DNA of 64,000 nt from Harmothoe impar (GCA_947462335.1 OX381714.1:18820618-18884617), one strand, 5' to 3'; shown: positions 23,673 through 35,994, counted from the stretch's first letter. Numbers and translations are program-made. Notes: generated from the sequence alone by a model not told the origin.

Positions 23673-24274
23673 GTTGGAGATCAGTTATGTTAATACACAC
23701 GCTGAGCTCCGTCTTGGTCCAGAAAGAAATGTGCGTTTTGGACATTTTGTGATATGTTGTAATGGAAAAATGTTTTTTTATGTCGAAGTGGTGGTGTAGC
23801 CACCTGGTGGTACCGCCAGGCACCACCAGAATGAGGTGTATGATGTTTGCACTTTACCAGAAGTCAGAACGGGTGCCGCCATCTTGGATTGTGCCGCCAT
23901 ATTGGATTAAGGAGTCACAACACAAATTTATGCTATGTTTTTTTTAAAATTGTTTATTCATAACATCAGTTTGATTTTCAGTTACAAATGTCCGTGGCAA
24001 TGCGTACATACAATCATATCAGCTTTAGAATTATCACTTAGTGAAACCTTTGGCATCCATGATGCTCGTACAACTTTGTACAGTATTATATATAGATGAT
24101 ATGCATACAGTATGATTATCACTGTTTGAAGATGAATCAAAATAAAAACATAATGCTTTAGACAAGATATGTTATTTACACACATTGTTTTTCCAGTAGT
24201 ACTGAAAAAGAGATAGGTTATTAATAGGCCCTGCCTGACGGGGTCTACATACAGTAATATGCTATTACCCTTAA

Positions 24275-24460
24275 CTATGGGATTCCCCTCACTCGTTCAA
24301 AATATAACTTTCGCTGTCTTTTCATATCGTTCCCATACACTCTTTTACATGCAGTTTTAAAGGCACTTTTTGTGTTTGTGTTCTGGATCTCAGTGGAAAG
24401 TTTATCCCACAGTGCCACCCCTCTTAGTATAGTAGGAAGAGGGGGTTCCCATGCACCCAA
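24275..24460 (-). pseudogene. Non-LTR retrotransposon RT C-terminal tail fragment
   Basis: A 61-codon minus-strand frame ends with a stop and contains RGVALWDKLSTEIQNTN and KSAFKTACKRVYG. This R-G-x-x-LW-x-x-L ... F-K-x-x-K-x-x pattern is typical of the end of LINE reverse-transcriptase ORFs (CR1/Jockey/RTE-like). No upstream RT core is visible, so this is a 5'-truncated relic. Clade cannot be assigned from this piece. Confidence 0.45.
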
Positions 24461-24499
24461 AGACTATATTTTTTAACCTACATTTTTGGAATCCTTAGT

Positions 24500-25900
24500 A
24501 TCCCTAGTTACCAAATTTCATTGTTCCCAAGGTCAAATCCTGTCCCATCAGGTCGTTTGGCGGCCATCTTGGTGGCCATCTTGGATTTTTCATGAATTTA
24601 TACAGAAACACAAATTTGTCCATATTTTCTAAACTGTTTAAGCTAGATTTATGAAATTTGGGTATTTGACACATGCTTGATTGGACTTTACACGGAAAAT
24701 ATAATAAACGACCTTGACCAAGGTCAAGGTCACTGGAATTGACCTTGACCTTCAGAAAATCACTGAAATAGTCCATATGACCATGTTTCAACTCCTGTCA
24801 GGACTTGGATTTTCTCACACTTTCTGATTCACATATGTGAGCAGGCAAGCAGAAAGGGGTATCCCCGCGGGATTAGTACCAATTTTAGCCACCAGGAGGC
24901 TCCACCATGGCTTAAAAAGGAAGAAAATAGGCTAATATTTCTTTTTTGGTACTTTTTTCTGGAGAATTCAGTAATTTTATACAAAACATTCCATTTTTGG
25001 TGAAAAGCTTCCATATTTGTAATGTGAAAAGGAACGTTTTAGGGCCTAAATGGGTGTCTTTGTTGATATGTGTTGCCATGGAAACATGATTTTCATTCCA
25101 AATTAAGAAAATAAAGAAGCCCATTGATTGAATGATACACAAGGATTACTATGGTCAAAACAGAATATAATTATCATTCCTAGATCAAAATCTATGGTCT
25201 ATTGGATGAAAATGTATGATCATTTTTCTAATTATTCTAATTATGCTAATTAAATAGAGATATCTTGGAAACTATGAGACTATGAGCTTATTTGAGTTTT
25301 GGATAGGGCAATGCCCATCCATAATCAAATAGCCATTTCTCAAAAACTAGAAATGATATCTTCTTGTGTAGTATATCACTGGAAAGCTTATGATATCAAT
25401 TTTAAAGTTGACATTTTCGTTGGATACCCCTTTCCCCTTGCCTGTACACATATATGGAAGACATCAATGCAAAGTAATATAGTTGTCAACATTGATATTA
25501 GATTACTGGTTGCCATGGTCACATACATTTTAATAAAATAAAATAAATTAAGAACATTTTAAGAAAATAATCAAAAAAATATACAATTTGTTTCATTCCA
25601 GTATTAATGTCATTATCAATGCTTTGCTCTCCAGCATATATATTCATGAAATAACTACCCTTAAAAATACCATTATAGTAATGACCTTGTCCAAGGTCAT
25701 GGTCATAACCAAGGTCAAGGTCACTTAATTGACATTGAATCAATAAACGTGTTCCTATTGAACCTTCCATGTTCAGAATGTAAATGATACCAAATGTAGT
25801 TTTTTTCTGTTTTACTGTGCTTGAATCCATATAGGCTTTTAATGTGAGACTGTATGCTGGTTACCATGGTAATCATCTCTCAAAGTTTCCATAATAACCA
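24500..25900. repeat. AT-rich block with GACCTTGACC / GGTCAAGGTCA clusters
   Basis: Two clusters of direct and inverted AAGGTCA half-sites lie at 24710-24752 (ACCTTGACCAAGGTCAAGGT and a following TTGACCTTGACCTT) and 25679-25727. The surrounding AT-rich sequence has GCCATCTTGG repeated twice near 24555-24585 and no gene. The block probably derives from an interspersed repeat, but no boundaries are visible. Confidence 0.4.
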
Positions 25901-27783
25901 TCTTTTTTGTTGCCACACCGGGAAATACATGCAAAACTGTTCAAATTTCTGGTCTTGAACATGGTTCAATTGCTATAAAATACTAGTAAATACACATCAT
26001 GTGATTTTTGGATGTATGTCGTCAATAGCTTACACTATTGAGATAGGAGGTATGCCCTAGATGCTTTATTACCCCCAGCTACTTTTAAACTAAATTAATA
26101 ATCTCCCACTATAACTTAAAATGAAATACTTAGAAATAAGTTTGAAAAGTCAAGTTTCTGTTTAATGAGTCAGCATTCACTGTTGCATGTTGTTACTACA
26201 TTTGATAGCTACTTGTGGAGAGATACATGATATGCAGCCATATGTGGAAGTCTACTGTTTCTTTATGATATGTGCTTGTTCCATGACATGAATACATAGC
26301 TCAGGCTTTTTTAAAGAGGCTTGTCATCAGGCAAAATTTAAAGCCTCTCTGTATATATTACCATTATCAGTATGAACAGGAATTATACTGCAGGATGATA
26401 TATATATCCACATCCAGATTAGTGTCCACCATCCAACAACTTGTATGCATAATCAAGACCTAAAAGCATCCCACTTCCAATATTTTACTGCTATTACACA
26501 AATGTTGTCTTCTCAACCCTTGCCAGAACCATAGACTTGGGATTAGAGAACAAACAATGTGCAGTTTAGGTATCTAATCTTCATCATTAAGTAACTCCTC
26601 ATAATCAATCTCATCCCCCACTGTTTCATCCTCCTCCAACTCCTCAACAGTTTTCTCCACCAAGTCAATGAGGGAAGGGGGGAGGATATGGTTCTAAAAT
26701 GCCCTCCTTGGTCTTCTCCCACCCTTGTCTAGGGTCATATGGCTTGGGACTCCAGAAGATCCTTTCATGAGCTCTCTTGTAATGGGCTAGGGGGTGGTTG
26801 ACTCGGGCAATATGTGGGATGAGGTTGTCTCTGCACGGTGGTAGCCGAGAGAGATCCACCTTTGATCTCAAGGTCAGATGTTCATCCTCCCCCACCATCT
26901 TCTTGAGCATGTTGCTGCGTGCGACGTTGAGGGACTTCTCACGATGCTGGCCATACATCAGACATGTGAAGGTCTCCATCTCGTCGGTCATCTCTGGTGT
27001 GACGGACCACTCATCCCCAAGTTTTCTGGAAGATACAGTAATGTTGGTATATTATGTACATTTTTACAGTATATTGCAGTTATTTGGTTGATTCCAAAAT
27101 TGTATTACTTTTGAAGTAAATAGTTCATAACACACTCTTACCTAAAGTCTGTTTGGTACTTTGAGTGACCCTGCAGCTTTTTCAGTGGTCTAATTTTGCC
27201 TTTCCCCTTGACCGCACTCGTCACATCCTCTCCTGTGAAGACATACAGGCCCGGAAGGGTAGTGCAGTAGTCTGGTCCATTTAACTCTGCTAGCTCGCTG
27301 ATGTTTATGATATGTCGATGCTTTGCAGTACCTGTATCAAGGTAGATTGTGAGTTTGATTGAGTGGGCATGGTGCATGAGGATGAAAAATATATCGGTGT
27401 CCGGTGTCCTGACCACTACTGATGTGTAACCCAACTTTGCAGCGTACCTCAGGTAGAGCACAACCCTTGTGTCTGTCTCCTCCTGGTTGGATACTAGATC
27501 ATGGATCTCAGATGCAGTCACCTGAAACATGTCATTGAACACATTGTAATTCTCTATCCATCTATTTATCTAAAGGTGATTATAGGTGATTAAACGAAAT
27601 GTCCAGGCCATGGAAAATTTACTTAAATGTGATTAAACCAAATATCAAGGCCATGATAAATTTACTTAAAGGTGCTTAAACCGAATGGCAATATCCAGGT
27701 GCATGTATCCAAAAATTCACATTTAAGCAATTTTAATGATCTGGTAGGCATTCATCAGTTTCATTATTCGATGGCAGACTCAA

Positions 27784-27896
27784 TGGGGAGCGGCCAGGCA
27801 GGCCGGGGGAGCCCCAAGGGAGGCCTGGGGAGCCCCCAGGGAGGCCTGGGGAGCCCCCAGGGAGGCCGGGAGCCCCCAGGGGGAGCCGCCAGGTAG
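27784..27896. repeat. GC-rich ~20-bp tandem repeat
   Basis: Four to five imperfect copies of a GGGGAGCCCCCAGGGAGGCC-like unit. It lies in the large intron between exons 5 and 6 of the EETDTR gene, on the + strand reading as Gly/Pro repeats that I do not take as coding. Confidence 0.7.
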
Positions 27897-28344
27897 CTGA
27901 GAAGTCAACTAGGCAGCTGGGCAGTCAGTCGGGCAGAGCTTCAGCAGGCAGGAGGTAGTTTGTAGCGTCAGGAGGTGTGTTCAGGAGCCCAGGCACTAGT
28001 GAAGTGAGGACTCCCTCAGCAACACTCCCCATTATAAAGGGGGTGCTCTCACAGTCACGTGACTGCCCCGAGACCTCATTCTGATTGGCTAAGGGAGGTC
28101 ACCTGACCTCTGATGTGCACTGAAGCGGATCAGTGTAGCTTTGGCCATCATTGGGTGCGCATTGTAGCCGTTCTAGAGGGGTTAGGGAGTCCCAGGAGGA
28201 GTCATTATAAAGCCCCTGGGACTCCCAAGATGCCTGATTGTAAATCTCGCCGTGCTCCAAGTAGTTCTGACTTTACAGCCTCAAATGTGTATTGTAGCTT
28301 CAGGGAAATTACTAAATAGAATTAAGGAAAATAAAGGGCACAAA

Positions 28345-29104
28345 GGCCGTCACACCTGTCCATTAGCTACCTGCACTCCCAGGGTGTGGACAAGGTGTCA
28401 TATATACCCCCTCCTGGCGGCTCTATAGTACACCAAACACGGCCACACCTCTCCTCCAGCTACCTGCACTCCCAGGGCGCGGACAAGGTGTCATATATAC
28501 CCCCTCCTGGCGGCTCTATAGTACACCAAACACTGCCACACCTCTCCCCCAGCTACCTGCACTCCCAGGGCGTGGACAAGGTAACATATGCTGCCTCCTG
28601 GCGGCCCTGTAGTGCCACAAACACGGCCTCACCTCTCCCCCAGCTACCTGCACCTCCAGGGCGCGGACAAGGTGACATATGCTGCCTCCTGGCGGCTCTA
28701 TAGTGCCACAAACACGGCCACACCTCTCCCCCAGCTACCTGCACCTCCAGGGCGCGGACAAGGTGACATATGCTGCCTCCTGGCGGCTCTATAGTACACC
28801 AAACACTGCCACACCTCTCCCCCAGCTACCTGCACTCCCAGGGCGTGGACAAGGTAACATATGCTGCCTCCTGGCGGCCCTGTAGTGCCACAAACACGGC
28901 CTCACCTCTCCCCCAGCTACCTGCACCTCCAGGGCGCGGACAAGGTGACATATGCTGCCTCCTGGCGGCTCTATAGTGCCACAAACACGGCCACACCTCT
29001 CCCCCAGCTACCTGCACCTCCAGGCCGCGCTAAAGGCGTCATATGCTACCTCCTGGCGGCTCTATGCTACCACCCAGACCGCCACACCTCTCCCCCAGCT
29101 ACTA
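28345..29104. repeat. 91-bp satellite array
   Basis: About 8.3 tandem copies of a 91-bp unit. Equivalent words, such as AGCTACCTGCAC and CTCCTGGCGGC, recur every 91 bases (for example 28642, 28733, 28825, 28916, 29007). Internal copies are very similar, while the 3' end copy is diverged. The array sits inside the 1.8-kb intron of the EETDTR gene. On the + strand every unit has a CCTCTCCCCCAG (acceptor-like) and a GACAAGGTRACAT (donor-like) word 28 bases apart. Confidence 0.95.
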
Positions 29105-30551
29105 CAGCTTTATTGGAAAGCCCTCATATCATATGACATTTCCGGTAAATTTAGGGTGAACCTACATTCACCGGAAATGTCATATGACATTGCCATGACA
29201 TTTCCTGGTCGTTTAAGAAAACTTTAAATATACTTAAACAGGAGTTTTCATGCAGTGTAAATGATACAGTTTTAAGCTTTTGTCTTGTGGTCATAATATG
29301 ACAGGTACACCATATGAATTTCAATATACTTACATTGCCAGCCATCAAGTTCAGCTGGTATGCCTTTCCCTCTCCTGCTATGATTGCTGTCCCACTCCTC
29401 TCAATACGAAATGCTGCTTGCTTGCTCGCCCACACTTTCAACAGTAGTCGGCTTAGCTGCGTCTTGTTATGCTCATTTGCCAGGAGCAGTTTGAAATCAC
29501 CTGGCTTTCTGGTTGCCGCGCCATCTATAATATACCTCTCAGAGGACCCACGTCGCAATCTCTCCTGTGCCTTGATGGAGTCAGTATGGTACGAGTCTGT
29601 TGAGAAGATAAAATTCCTCTTCGAGACCATCTGATCAAGAATTTGAAGGCAAATTGCACCAAATGTTGGAGGTATGTTTGTCAGGACGTGGTAAAGTGCA
29701 TTGCCATCTTGGATGAAGAGAGCATTATCTGGATAAGCTATCTCTACGTGAGCATCTTCCATTAAGAAATGCAGCATTGAAGCTTTGTTCGTGTTGTTTA
29801 GCAACCCGTCGGGTGTACCAAGGCTCTGAGGTACAGGTGTGAGTGAGTACTTCATTAACTCCTCAAGGTTGATAGGCTCCTCCAGGTACTGGGACTTGAT
29901 CAGGAGTTTGAATGCGAGATCACTCTGTTCACGGTAGTGGATGATCTGCAAAGACAAAATTGGGGATAATGGGTTACAGGTCGTCCAGAGATCATTTAGA
30001 GTCAATACAATAGATACACAAAGTACATAAGATATCTTACCTTTCCCTGTGAGGCAGTCAGCTTGACCGATTTCTTGGAGGCCTCCATGGTTTTCAGTCT
30101 CTTCTTTTTGATCGGTTCAAAGAACAGTGCTTCAGAAGAACCATGGATGAAGCGATCTTTGATGAACTCATCCTTGGCCTTCTTACCCTCCTCCTCTGCA
30201 TGGAGAACATCCCATTCCACCTCCGGGGATGCAGGAGCACCAGAGGCAAGACTGTAGAGGTGGTCTTTGTCAGGCAAGCAGAATGGGTTCGTAAAGTTGC
30301 AGATTGCTGAGACAGTATGCTGAACTGCATCTTCTGACTTTCTGATTTCCGCTCTCTGCAGTTGGCAGTGCTTCCCGGCCTTTGAGCACTCTGGGTCATT
30401 GATCAGACCACACATCTCAAGCATTTTCTCAAAATACTGAGATCTCGTGGAAGTTATTCTGCACCAGCGCTCGTAGGCACCAAACATGGAAAAGAGTCCT
30501 GAAAATCCACCTGCAAAACAAATAGTATAATGATCAATTTCTTCTTGAATA

Positions 30552-31208
30552 CAGTGAAATCTTGTTATAAGCAGGACGGCTATAAGGAGAAGATAGTTAT
30601 AAAGAGCATTTCTAGTCAAAAATTGTTTACAAGGAGGAGAATTATTCAAGACAATTAATTATTCTCTATTGAATTAAGGTAAAAACTGGTATAAAGAGTG
30701 GGCAGGGGAGGCCGAGTACAGAAGCCCTGCACTTCCCACAGTCGCTCACCACCTCCCACCTAGGGGGTGGGGGAGTCCTGGTATAGAAGCCCTGCACCTC
30801 CCACAGTCGCTAACCACCTCCCACAGCCTAACAGAGAGCTGGGGTGGTGCAGGTCTACTGATCAGATGTCCCACCTGTGAGTGAGTGGGGGAATAGGATG
30901 GGGTGGGATTCTGCTGCACAACCCCACCGGCACCCTGGGTTTTGTGATATTACAGTTTCGTCTCTAGATTTATCAGAGTAAATCACATTAATTTCCCTTC
31001 CGAAAACATTGATTCAATTTCAAAATGTTAATTTCCTTTGCTATAACCAAGTTTAGACTAACAGTACTTAAAAACCAAGTTTCTTAACTATAGAAATGTA
31101 TGGGTGAAAATCAGGATCAGGCCAATTTATTTGTTGTAATCAAAATTGGTTACAAGAAAGGTTGGTTACAAGGAGCAAATTTGCCTTGCCAAAATTGAGA
31201 TTTTACTG
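30552..31208. mobile_element. Decayed TA-flanked MITE, pogo/Tigger-like ends
   Basis: The left end CAGTGAAATCTTGTTATAAG and the complement of the right end (CAGTAAAATCTCAATTTTGG) are similar inverted ends flanked by TA. The CAGTGAAAYCT-GTTATAA pattern resembles pogo/Tigger-type Tc1/mariner termini. The element fills most of the intron between exons 3 and 4 of the EETDTR gene. An internal dimer of AGAAGCCCTGCAC...TCCCACAGTCGCT occurs at 30719-30826. Confidence 0.55.
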
Positions 31209-31710
31209 TACTAAAATCACCAAAGTTATAAATGTTTTAATAGTTCCAAATCAGTACCTGCTGATGAAGCAAACTTTATAAACGTCTCCTCCATAGTTTT
31301 GTCCACTGCACTTAGCGCACCTGGGATTAGGGGCCGGGCCACGGCAATGCTTCCTTTCTCTAGCAGCTGCTTGGCTCCTGGATGAGACTCCTCGATGTTT
31401 GTGAGGAATACCTCAAGCCACACTAGATACCTAGGTAGGGAATAGGATGCATGACAATAGTTGATATACAGTACAATACTGTTATAACAAAGTGCTTTGG
31501 GGCAGCAATAATGTTAGATAGGAAATACATGTTTTTAGAGATACAAAAGAAAATAGGGGAAAGCGGATGGGGAGATGAGAGAGAGTAGTAACTTTGGGAG
31601 GGAAGGGTAGATTTCCTCAGAGATCAGGCCCTGGACACTCACCCACCTGCAAAGGGCAGGCTTATGGGGTTGGTAGGCAGCAGGAGGGACATCAGACGGA
31701 AGTTCTGAGC

Positions 31711-31714
31711 ATAT

Positions 31715-31808
<94 letters not shown>
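31711..31808. repeat. (AT)n microsatellite
   Basis: About 98 bases of alternating AT with two short phase breaks, in the intron between exons 2 and 3 of the EETDTR gene. Confidence 0.98.
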
Positions 31809-31812
<4 letters not shown>

Positions 31813-33783
31813 CCATTAATTTTTTCTCCTGAACTAAATATGAGTGTTTAGATTGCCCAATGCTAAATACACACAATGTCACCCATATTTTCCCACTGGA
31901 ACTGGAAGCTGAATAAACCAAAGCTATTTTGATGTTATGAAACAATGTCACCGGACTGGAGTACCCTGACATAACTGTGTGTAATTTAATAGAAGGTATC
32001 CTCTTACCTGGCCTATAGACAGCACAATGTGTGTAGTCCTTTCACTTTTCTCTACATCTGCGGCTCCAGCAAAGTTTAGGAAGTTCTCATGGTCAGGTGG
32101 AAGAAGCTCATTGGCTGACTTGACTTCAAGGTCATGAGCTGCTGGTGGCCAGGGAAGTGCACTTGATTGACGGAATGCCTGCAGTATCATATTACGGAGT
32201 AGCAAGGCGACATCTTGATATTTGTCTCTGGATCCAAGGTTATACGCATGGGTTACTGCATCAGCAACAGAGATGATTGCATTGTAAACCAGGTGATAGG
32301 TTATACAACCTTGTCCCCTGGATTGACCTTGGCAAATGCAATTATTTGTGAGTGAATTTCATGACTTTCCAGATGAACCTTTAACTTTGCACTCCTGTAA
32401 TCCGGATTGGGAAATCCATTGTTTTTTAGCTCATCAATGTATAGATGTCGCAGTGATGCAAGCTGCACAACTTCTTCTTGCCTGATAACTCAATCCTCAA
32501 TGAAATTGATGACAGTAGCGGATGCTTTTAAATGTGCATCAGTCTTTCGTTCCTGTGCTTTGTCACGTACATAATTTGAGTGCTTCAAATTAAATGCCCT
32601 GCGGCAGTATGGGTGGAACATCGCCTCTCTTGCAAACAGGTCTTCACCTACCACCTTACGATGTAGACGTGTGTTTCCTAGTTCAAGAGCCCAAGGCTTC
32701 AATGTGTGGTCACTGTCCTTAAAGACAGGAGACTTCTGGCATCGTTCTGTCTTTCGCAAAACTTTGAATTCTAGTTTGTCACAGAAAATGCATTCTGGAG
32801 AAAAGGGTAGAAAGGCAAAAGGGTAGAAAGGCCTAGTCAATATAGACATCAGGCTAATATCCCTATAAGTCATTAAGGAGACTAAAACTAGCTAGGTTGT
32901 GTAGTATACCTTTAAGGCACTATGTGGCCCTTAATGTTTTTAACAGAAGAGGGATACATAGAGCGGAATATTCACACAGCAGGTGTTTGTGCATGCAGTA
33001 AATTCAATAAATTGTCATTAATCTCAAAATGAGTGCTCAGGAGCTGACATGTCATCTGATGGCGCATAATATGCAACTTAATTATATCGAGTTATCATAA
33101 AAATACTTCAGCAAATCGAATCTGCTGTAACTATCTTCATCTGTTACTTGTATAATTGATTGTTTTATGAACACGTTTAACTGAGGTGTCTTTTAGGCAT
33201 TACGATTTAGCTTAACCAAACTCTATGAATTTCTGTTTAAAATAGTATAGAGCTAAAACGGTGCATTTTTTCTACATGGACTAACTTCAGATACTAGACT
33301 TCGCACCATGTGCAGGTTATTAACCTTGTGGTAATACCTTGATTCCATGCTGCTATACGATATAATATTTGTCACAAGCATGCTGCATATATTTTGCAGT
33401 TACTTGTATTTTGTGTGGGATGTAAAAAACCATGGCCTCTGTAAAAGTGCAGGGATGAGCTTTCCACCTTCATTCACCTCATAGATTCGATCACCATCAC
33501 CACCCTTGGAAATATCTGTCATCTAGCAATTATCTAGGATATAGGTCAACCAACCAAGCATATGCAGCTAAGTATATCTATGTTACCAATGGAATAATAA
33601 AGTGTCCGACTCTAGCATCATTTCTGGCATGGAGTGTACGACTTGAGGTGCAGTTTATTGTTTTGAAAATAACATATTAGATGGAAATTTATTTACACTA
33701 ATAGGGGGAGATTTACTGCAATTCCTTCTAAAATGGAAGCTGTCATACAATATGCATCCAATGGTGCGACCCACATTACAATT

Positions 33784-33784
<1 letters not shown>

Positions 33785-33836
<52 letters not shown>
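33785..33836. repeat. (AT)n microsatellite
   Basis: About 52 bases of AT repeat with a GTAT and an AAAT interruption. Confidence 0.95.
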
Positions 33837-33999
33837 TAAGGATGTGAATTTTTACACACAAAAGTGATCACCCCTTCATTATCCAGGAGCGTCCGATATG
33901 GATGCCTTTACTACCAGTGGCCTAATAGGGGAAGTTGGGGAGGGTTCTTTGGCCGCGTTCGTGGTCCAAAACAATAATATAAATCATCCTTTGATAGTT

Positions 34000-34860
34000 C
34001 CTGAGGTTGATTATAATCATACCTATCCCCCCTAATATTGACCCAAGGAATCCAATGGTTCTATTGGTTTGATGCTAATACAGCTGGTTGCCTAGCAATG
34101 GCTATTCTAATTGTTTATCTGCCTAGCAACACACATTTCAATGGTCCTGAGGTTGATTATAATCATACCTACCCCCCCCCCCTAATATGGACCCAAGGTA
34201 TTCAATGGTTCCACTGGTTTGTTGCTAATACAGCTGGTTGCCAAGCAACCGCTATTCTAATTGTTTATCTGCCTAGCAACGCACATTTCCATGGTCCTGA
34301 GGTTGTTTATAATCATACCTTCCCCCCTAATATGGACCCAAGGAATCCAATGGTTCTACTGGTTTGTTGCTAATACAGCTGGTTGCCTAGCAATGGCTAT
34401 TCTAATTGTCTATCTGCCTAGCAACACACATTTCAATGGTCCTGAGGTTGATTATAATCATACCTACCCCCCCTAATATGGACCCAAGGAATTCAATGGT
34501 TCTACTATTTGTTGCTAATACAGCTGGTCGCCTAGCAACGGCTATTCTAATTGTTTATCTGCCTAGCAACACACATTTCAATGGTCCTGAGGTTGATTAT
34601 AATTATACCTATCACCCCTAATAAGGACCCAAGGAATTCAATGGTTCTATTGGTTTGTTGCTAATACAGCTCTATTCTTATTGTTTATCTGCCTAGCAAC
34701 ACACATTTCCATATTCTTGAGGTTGATTATACTCATACCTACCCCCCATAATGGGCCCAATGAATTCAATGGTTCTATTAGTTTGTTGCTAATACAGCTG
34801 GTTGCCTAGCAACATCTACTCTAATTGTTTATCTGCCTAGCAACACACATTTCCTGACCC
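34000..34860. repeat. ~146-bp satellite with GTTGCCTAGCAAC motifs
   Basis: About six tandem units start at CCTGAGGTTGATTATAATC words (34000, 34146, 34296, 34441, 34586 and a diverged one near 34716). Each unit contains GCTAATACAGCTGG, a GTTGCC-T-AGCAA(C/T)-type palindrome, and a second CTGCCTAGCAAC half. Reading frames through the array are artefacts of the period. The palindrome matches the X-box/RFX site pattern; binding is inference. Confidence 0.95.
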
Positions 34861-35039
34861 CCTAGCATGGACCAAAGGAATTCATAGGAACTGCCATATT
34901 TGAAGTAATATCATCCTTCCCTCTGATAACCCCTTCCCGGCCCTGCTTATTTGGTGTTTTGAATGGGTTCCCTTCAAACATACCAACCATGTAGACATTA
35001 TGTTTTCTTCGAATGCCTCAGGCATTTTGATACGTGGCA

Positions 35040-35245
35040 ACAACCGCAATTCTTGTTAAAGTCGAGTCAAACGGGGCAACTAGTTGCTAGCAACCAGTTG
35101 TCCCGTCCAATGCAAAAGTTGCAGGAAATAGTTGCAAGCAACTACAGTTGCCTGGGATCCATATTTATGGATTTCAGGGCAACTAATTGCCTCCTATTTG
35201 TTGCAGTCCAGCAACTAGCCTGCAACAAATAGGAGGCAACTACGG
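35040..35245. repeat. Cluster of GTTGC/GCAAC inverted words with a 20-bp hairpin
   Basis: Many GTTGC and GCAAC words in both orientations, including GTTGCTAGCAAC and GTTGCAAGCAAC palindromes. At 35189-35239, GCCTCCTATTTGTTGCAG and its reverse complement CTGCAACAAATAGGAGGC form a hairpin with a short loop. It lies about 200 bp after the 146-bp satellite and shares its core motif. Confidence 0.6.
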
Positions 35246-35685
35246 AGACTTCTTTATGGTTGTGGACTTTTTTTTAGCATATGGGCAATGTTGCTCAACA
35301 CCCTCAACCTACACCAGGTGACCAGGTGCGGGATCCTGGTGGCCCTGGAAGCTGGGGCAGGTTGTGACCCCAGGTAGTGACATACTCCTGTAGGTTATGT
35401 CATGGTAGGTTTTGACATCTGTCCGTATATGTAGTAGATATGGTATAAATGACTTACTGTATGAGTGTTATACGCCAAGGACAGGGTGACAGTCCAAGGT
35501 GTCAGCCAAAGATAATTATCATTGTCCAAGGCTTATAACACTGATGCAGCTAGTCACGCATATCATATCTGACTCACACTCACAGTAGGAGAGTGTGCTC
35601 AATGAAACGCATCCACATACAACCATGTATGTAAAATACAGCCATTTCGTTTGTTCTCTTAGCCAACTATGGTTGTAAATTATAT
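35246..35685. other. Non-coding stretch
   Basis: No gene or clear element was recognised between the GTTGC cluster and the next foldback element. Confidence 0.35.
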
Positions 35686-35994
35686 GGCTGTGTCTCCCGA
35701 ACTTAGGCCAATGTTTTTGTCTCTGACTGGGTGCCGTCTCTGACCAGGTGCCGTCTCTGACCGGATTGGCATGATAAGGTCAAAATACCAACAGCAGGAG
35801 GCTAATTATAATTATAATTATATAACAACCTCCAGAACGTTTTTACCAATCCTTAAATATATGAGTATCTATTTTTTTTAAACACTTTTTTCTGACACAC
35901 GGTCAGAGACGGCACCTAGTCAGAGACGGCACCTGGTCAGAGACGGCACCCGGTCAGAGACAAAAACATTGGCCTAAGTTCGTGAGACACAGCC
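35686..35994. mobile_element. GGCTGTGTCTC foldback with 17-bp iterated motifs, copy 1
   Basis: A 309-bp element with inverted ends GGCTGTGTCTCCCGAACTTA... and flanking ATAT on both sides (4-bp duplication). Just inside each end a 17-bp word (GTCTCTGACCAGGTGCC) is iterated about three times on the left and, in reverse complement, four times on the right. The AT-rich middle shares sequence with copy 2 at 53907-54243. No coding capacity. Confidence 0.8.

Larger units (their letters stand above)
26574..33522 (-). pseudogene. Decayed seven-exon gene of the EETDTR / TPDTDIF family
   Basis: Seven exons are proposed by splice motif and phase: 33468-33522 (tentative, 18 codons), 32008-32794, 31258-31430, 30041-30510, 29334-29945, 27142-27521, 26574-27025. 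Exons 3 to 7 join in phase (1, 0, 0, 2). Exon 2 has C-x2-C ... HPYC residues, a possible zinc site. Exon 6 carries NQEETDTRVVLYLRYA and VVVRTPDTDIFFILMHHA, the signature of an uncharacterised protein family that I recall in many copies in lancelets, cnidarians and fish; the conserved acidic residues resemble PIN/FEN-type nuclease layouts, which is inference. Exon 7 ends in a Glu-rich tail. Decay: an in-frame TGA in exon 2 (32490-32492), a frameshift near 32300, a phase mismatch between exons 2 and 3 with the expected middle region absent, and a frameshift near 26673-26690. Function is unknown; this copy is unlikely to make a full protein. Confidence 0.6.

Noticed and set aside
28345..29104. 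CRISPR array
   Set aside because: The units are contiguous 91-bp satellites without unique spacers, in an intron-containing eukaryotic locus.
28386..29227. Overlapping 63-105-codon frames repeating SYLHSQGADKV-like peptides
   Set aside because: They follow the 91-bp satellite period and end in the same repeated way; no evidence of translation.
34038..34621. 71-111-codon frames over the 146-bp repeat
   Set aside because: Produced by the tandem array; near-identical peptides differ only by repeat drift.
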